DNA from: Bacteroidota bacterium
Lineage (GTDB): Bacteria; Bacteroidota; Ignavibacteria; UBA10030; UBA6906
Reading direction: 5' to 3'
Assembly: GCA_003541875.1 (NCBI GenBank)
Contig: DPLS01000066.1
Location: forward strand, 1-7,598
DNA length: 7,598 nucleotides
The translations under genes were made by a program, and so were the position numbers. Below the pieces are notes generated by a model that had not been told where the DNA came from, made no database searches, and was given only the letters and a program-made list of their open reading frames with translations. Shown here piece after piece: positions 6,734 through 7,598 of this stretch (positions are counted from its first letter, which is position 1; every line of letters starts with the position of its first letter).

Positions 6734-7402
6734 TTAAGTGAAGAGCGAAATCAAGGTATGGAACGGGGCAAATATCCCCTCAATAACGGCATGGAACGTC
6801 CCGCTCACGGCCGGCACGCGCATCAAGAAGATGATGAGCAGAATACCAGCAAAGCCAACACTGCGATACCCCCGTGCAAGACGGGCCGGAAGAAACGCTG
6901 CGAGCACGTGGGAGCCGTCGAGTGGTGGCACCGGGATAAGGTTGAACACGGCAAGGACGATGTTCAGATAGATTCCACCGTAAAACATCTTCGTCAAGAA
7001 TTCAAGGCCGTCAATGGCGAGTGCTGAGCCGGCAGTATTCACCGTGGCGCCCACAAAACCGAGGAGTATCACAGCAACACTGCAAACAAAAGCAACGAGG
7101 AGATTTGATGTTGGTCCAACAATAGATACCAGGAAGTCATCCCTTCTTGGGCGCAAGAAGTTTGTCGGATCCACGGGCACCGGTTTTGCCCATGCAATGA
7201 AAACACCTCCGGCCGTCAACAAAGAAAAGAGGGGAATGAAGATCGAACCGATCGGGTCTATGTGTGGTAGTGGATTGAGCGTGAGCCGACCGAGCATCTT
7301 TGCAGTCGGATCCCCGAGTTTCAAAGCCATATAGCCGTGCGCAACTTCGTGGATGACAACTGAAAATAGAAGAATGGGAAGAATGTAGAGCTGTTCGACC
7401 AT
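6734..7402 (-). CDS. Site-2 protease-type membrane zinc metallopeptidase (M50 family, small YwhC-like form)
   Basis: This is a multi-pass inner-membrane protease of the site-2/M50 type, which cuts substrates within or near the membrane. The 222 residues correspond to the compact form with no PDZ or CBS domain. The zinc motif HEVAH is at 18-22 in the first membrane segment. NPLPHIDPIG (43-52) and SIVGPTSN (93-100) are family signatures, and the third metal ligand Asp162 lies in NLIPVPPLDGSH (154-165). About five hydrophobic segments are visible: 5-25, 50-71, 91-119, 141-158 and 181-197. Substrates of this short subfamily are mostly unknown and no sigma or anti-sigma gene is nearby. The start lies eight bases after the xerD stop, suggesting one transcript; AGAGG is about 13 bases ahead of the ATG, a loose ribosome site. 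Confidence 0.93.
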   Translation of the reverse strand: MVEQLYILPILLFSVVIHEVAHGYMALKLGDPTAKMLGRLTLNPLPHIDPIGSIFIPLFSLLTAGGVFIAWAKPVPVDPTNFLRPRRDDFLVSIVGPTSNLLVAFVCSVAVILLGFVGATVNTAGSALAIDGLEFLTKMFYGGIYLNIVLAVFNLIPVPPLDGSHVLAAFLPARLARGYRSVGFAGILLIIFLMRVPAVSGTFHAVIEGIFAPFHTLISLFT

Positions 7403-7410
7403 GAGCGCCG

Positions 7411-7598
7411 TTATCCTCTCGGATGAAACGTCCGATGAACTTCCTTCAAGTACTCACGATCAATGTGAGTGTAAATCTGTGTAGTCGCAATGTCCGAATG
7501 TCCAAGCATCTCTTGCACGGCGCGCAGATCGGCGCCACCCTCCAATAGGTGCGTCGCAAATGAGTGGCGGAACGTATGTGGATGGACATCCTTTGCCA
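7411..7598 (-). CDS. xerD: Tyrosine recombinase XerD, C-terminal 61 residues, cut by window edge
   Basis: XerC and XerD resolve chromosome dimers at the dif site during division. Only the end of the catalytic domain is present; its N-terminal part lies beyond the right edge. Visible catalytic residues are His7 and Arg10 in [12 protein letters not shown], His33 in MLGHSD, and the nucleophile Tyr42 in TTQIYTHID, numbered from the first whole codon. The ending [11 protein letters not shown] resembles XerD (which ends in HPRA in E. coli) more than XerC. The TAA stop is eight bases before the protease start, so the two genes are probably cotranscribed. A phage integrase is possible in principle, but the HPR ending and housekeeping context argue for XerD. 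Confidence 0.93.
   Translation of the reverse strand, partial: AKDVHPHTFRHSFATHLLEGGADLRAVQEMLGHSDIATTQIYTHIDREYLKEVHRTFHPRG

Noticed and set aside
7411..7598. Possible phage or integron integrase at the right edge
   Set aside because: The ending resembles housekeeping XerD, and no attachment site, phage gene or gene-cassette repeat is nearby.

Overview
The window looks like a piece of a diderm (LPS-bearing) bacterial chromosome of about 50% GC. The protein styles fit the Bacteroidota/Chlorobiota side of the tree, for example Ignavibacteria-like or Kapabacteria-like lineages. The main clues are an LptD of that style, a small FtsB/DivIC protein, and one candidate promoter that matches the Bacteroidota-type TTG / TAnnTTTG pattern. 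This placement is an inference from protein flavour, not from a marker gene.

All eight genes I can support lie on the minus strand, so transcription runs from the right edge to the left edge. In that order they are: the C-terminal end of the tyrosine recombinase xerD (cut by the right edge); a small multi-pass site-2-type zinc protease; asd, aspartate-semialdehyde dehydrogenase; an unrecognised probable lipoprotein that abuts asd by 1 base and is probably translationally coupled to it; a class II (FucA-type) aldolase; ddl, D-alanine--D-alanine ligase; a DivIC/FtsB septum protein; rarA, an AAA+ recombination factor; and lptD, the LPS-assembly outer-membrane protein, which starts on TTG and runs off the left edge. 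That makes nine coding features, two of them partial.

The common theme is envelope construction and chromosome upkeep. Asd feeds lysine/diaminopimelate synthesis, Ddl makes the D-Ala-D-Ala end of the peptidoglycan stem, DivIC works at the septum, and LptD delivers LPS to the outer membrane. XerD resolves chromosome dimers at division, and RarA acts at stalled replication forks. The aldolase is the odd member and may have its own promoter in the 112-base gap before it.

No stretch longer than 300 bases lacks a gene. The gaps are 8 to 112 bases. The most notable is the rarA/divIC spacer, which holds short GATTACGG-like and TCTGTAG repeats. I saw no RNA genes, CRISPR array, insertion sequence or defence system. 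Apart from the unrecognised lipoprotein and the spacer repeats, this is ordinary housekeeping DNA.
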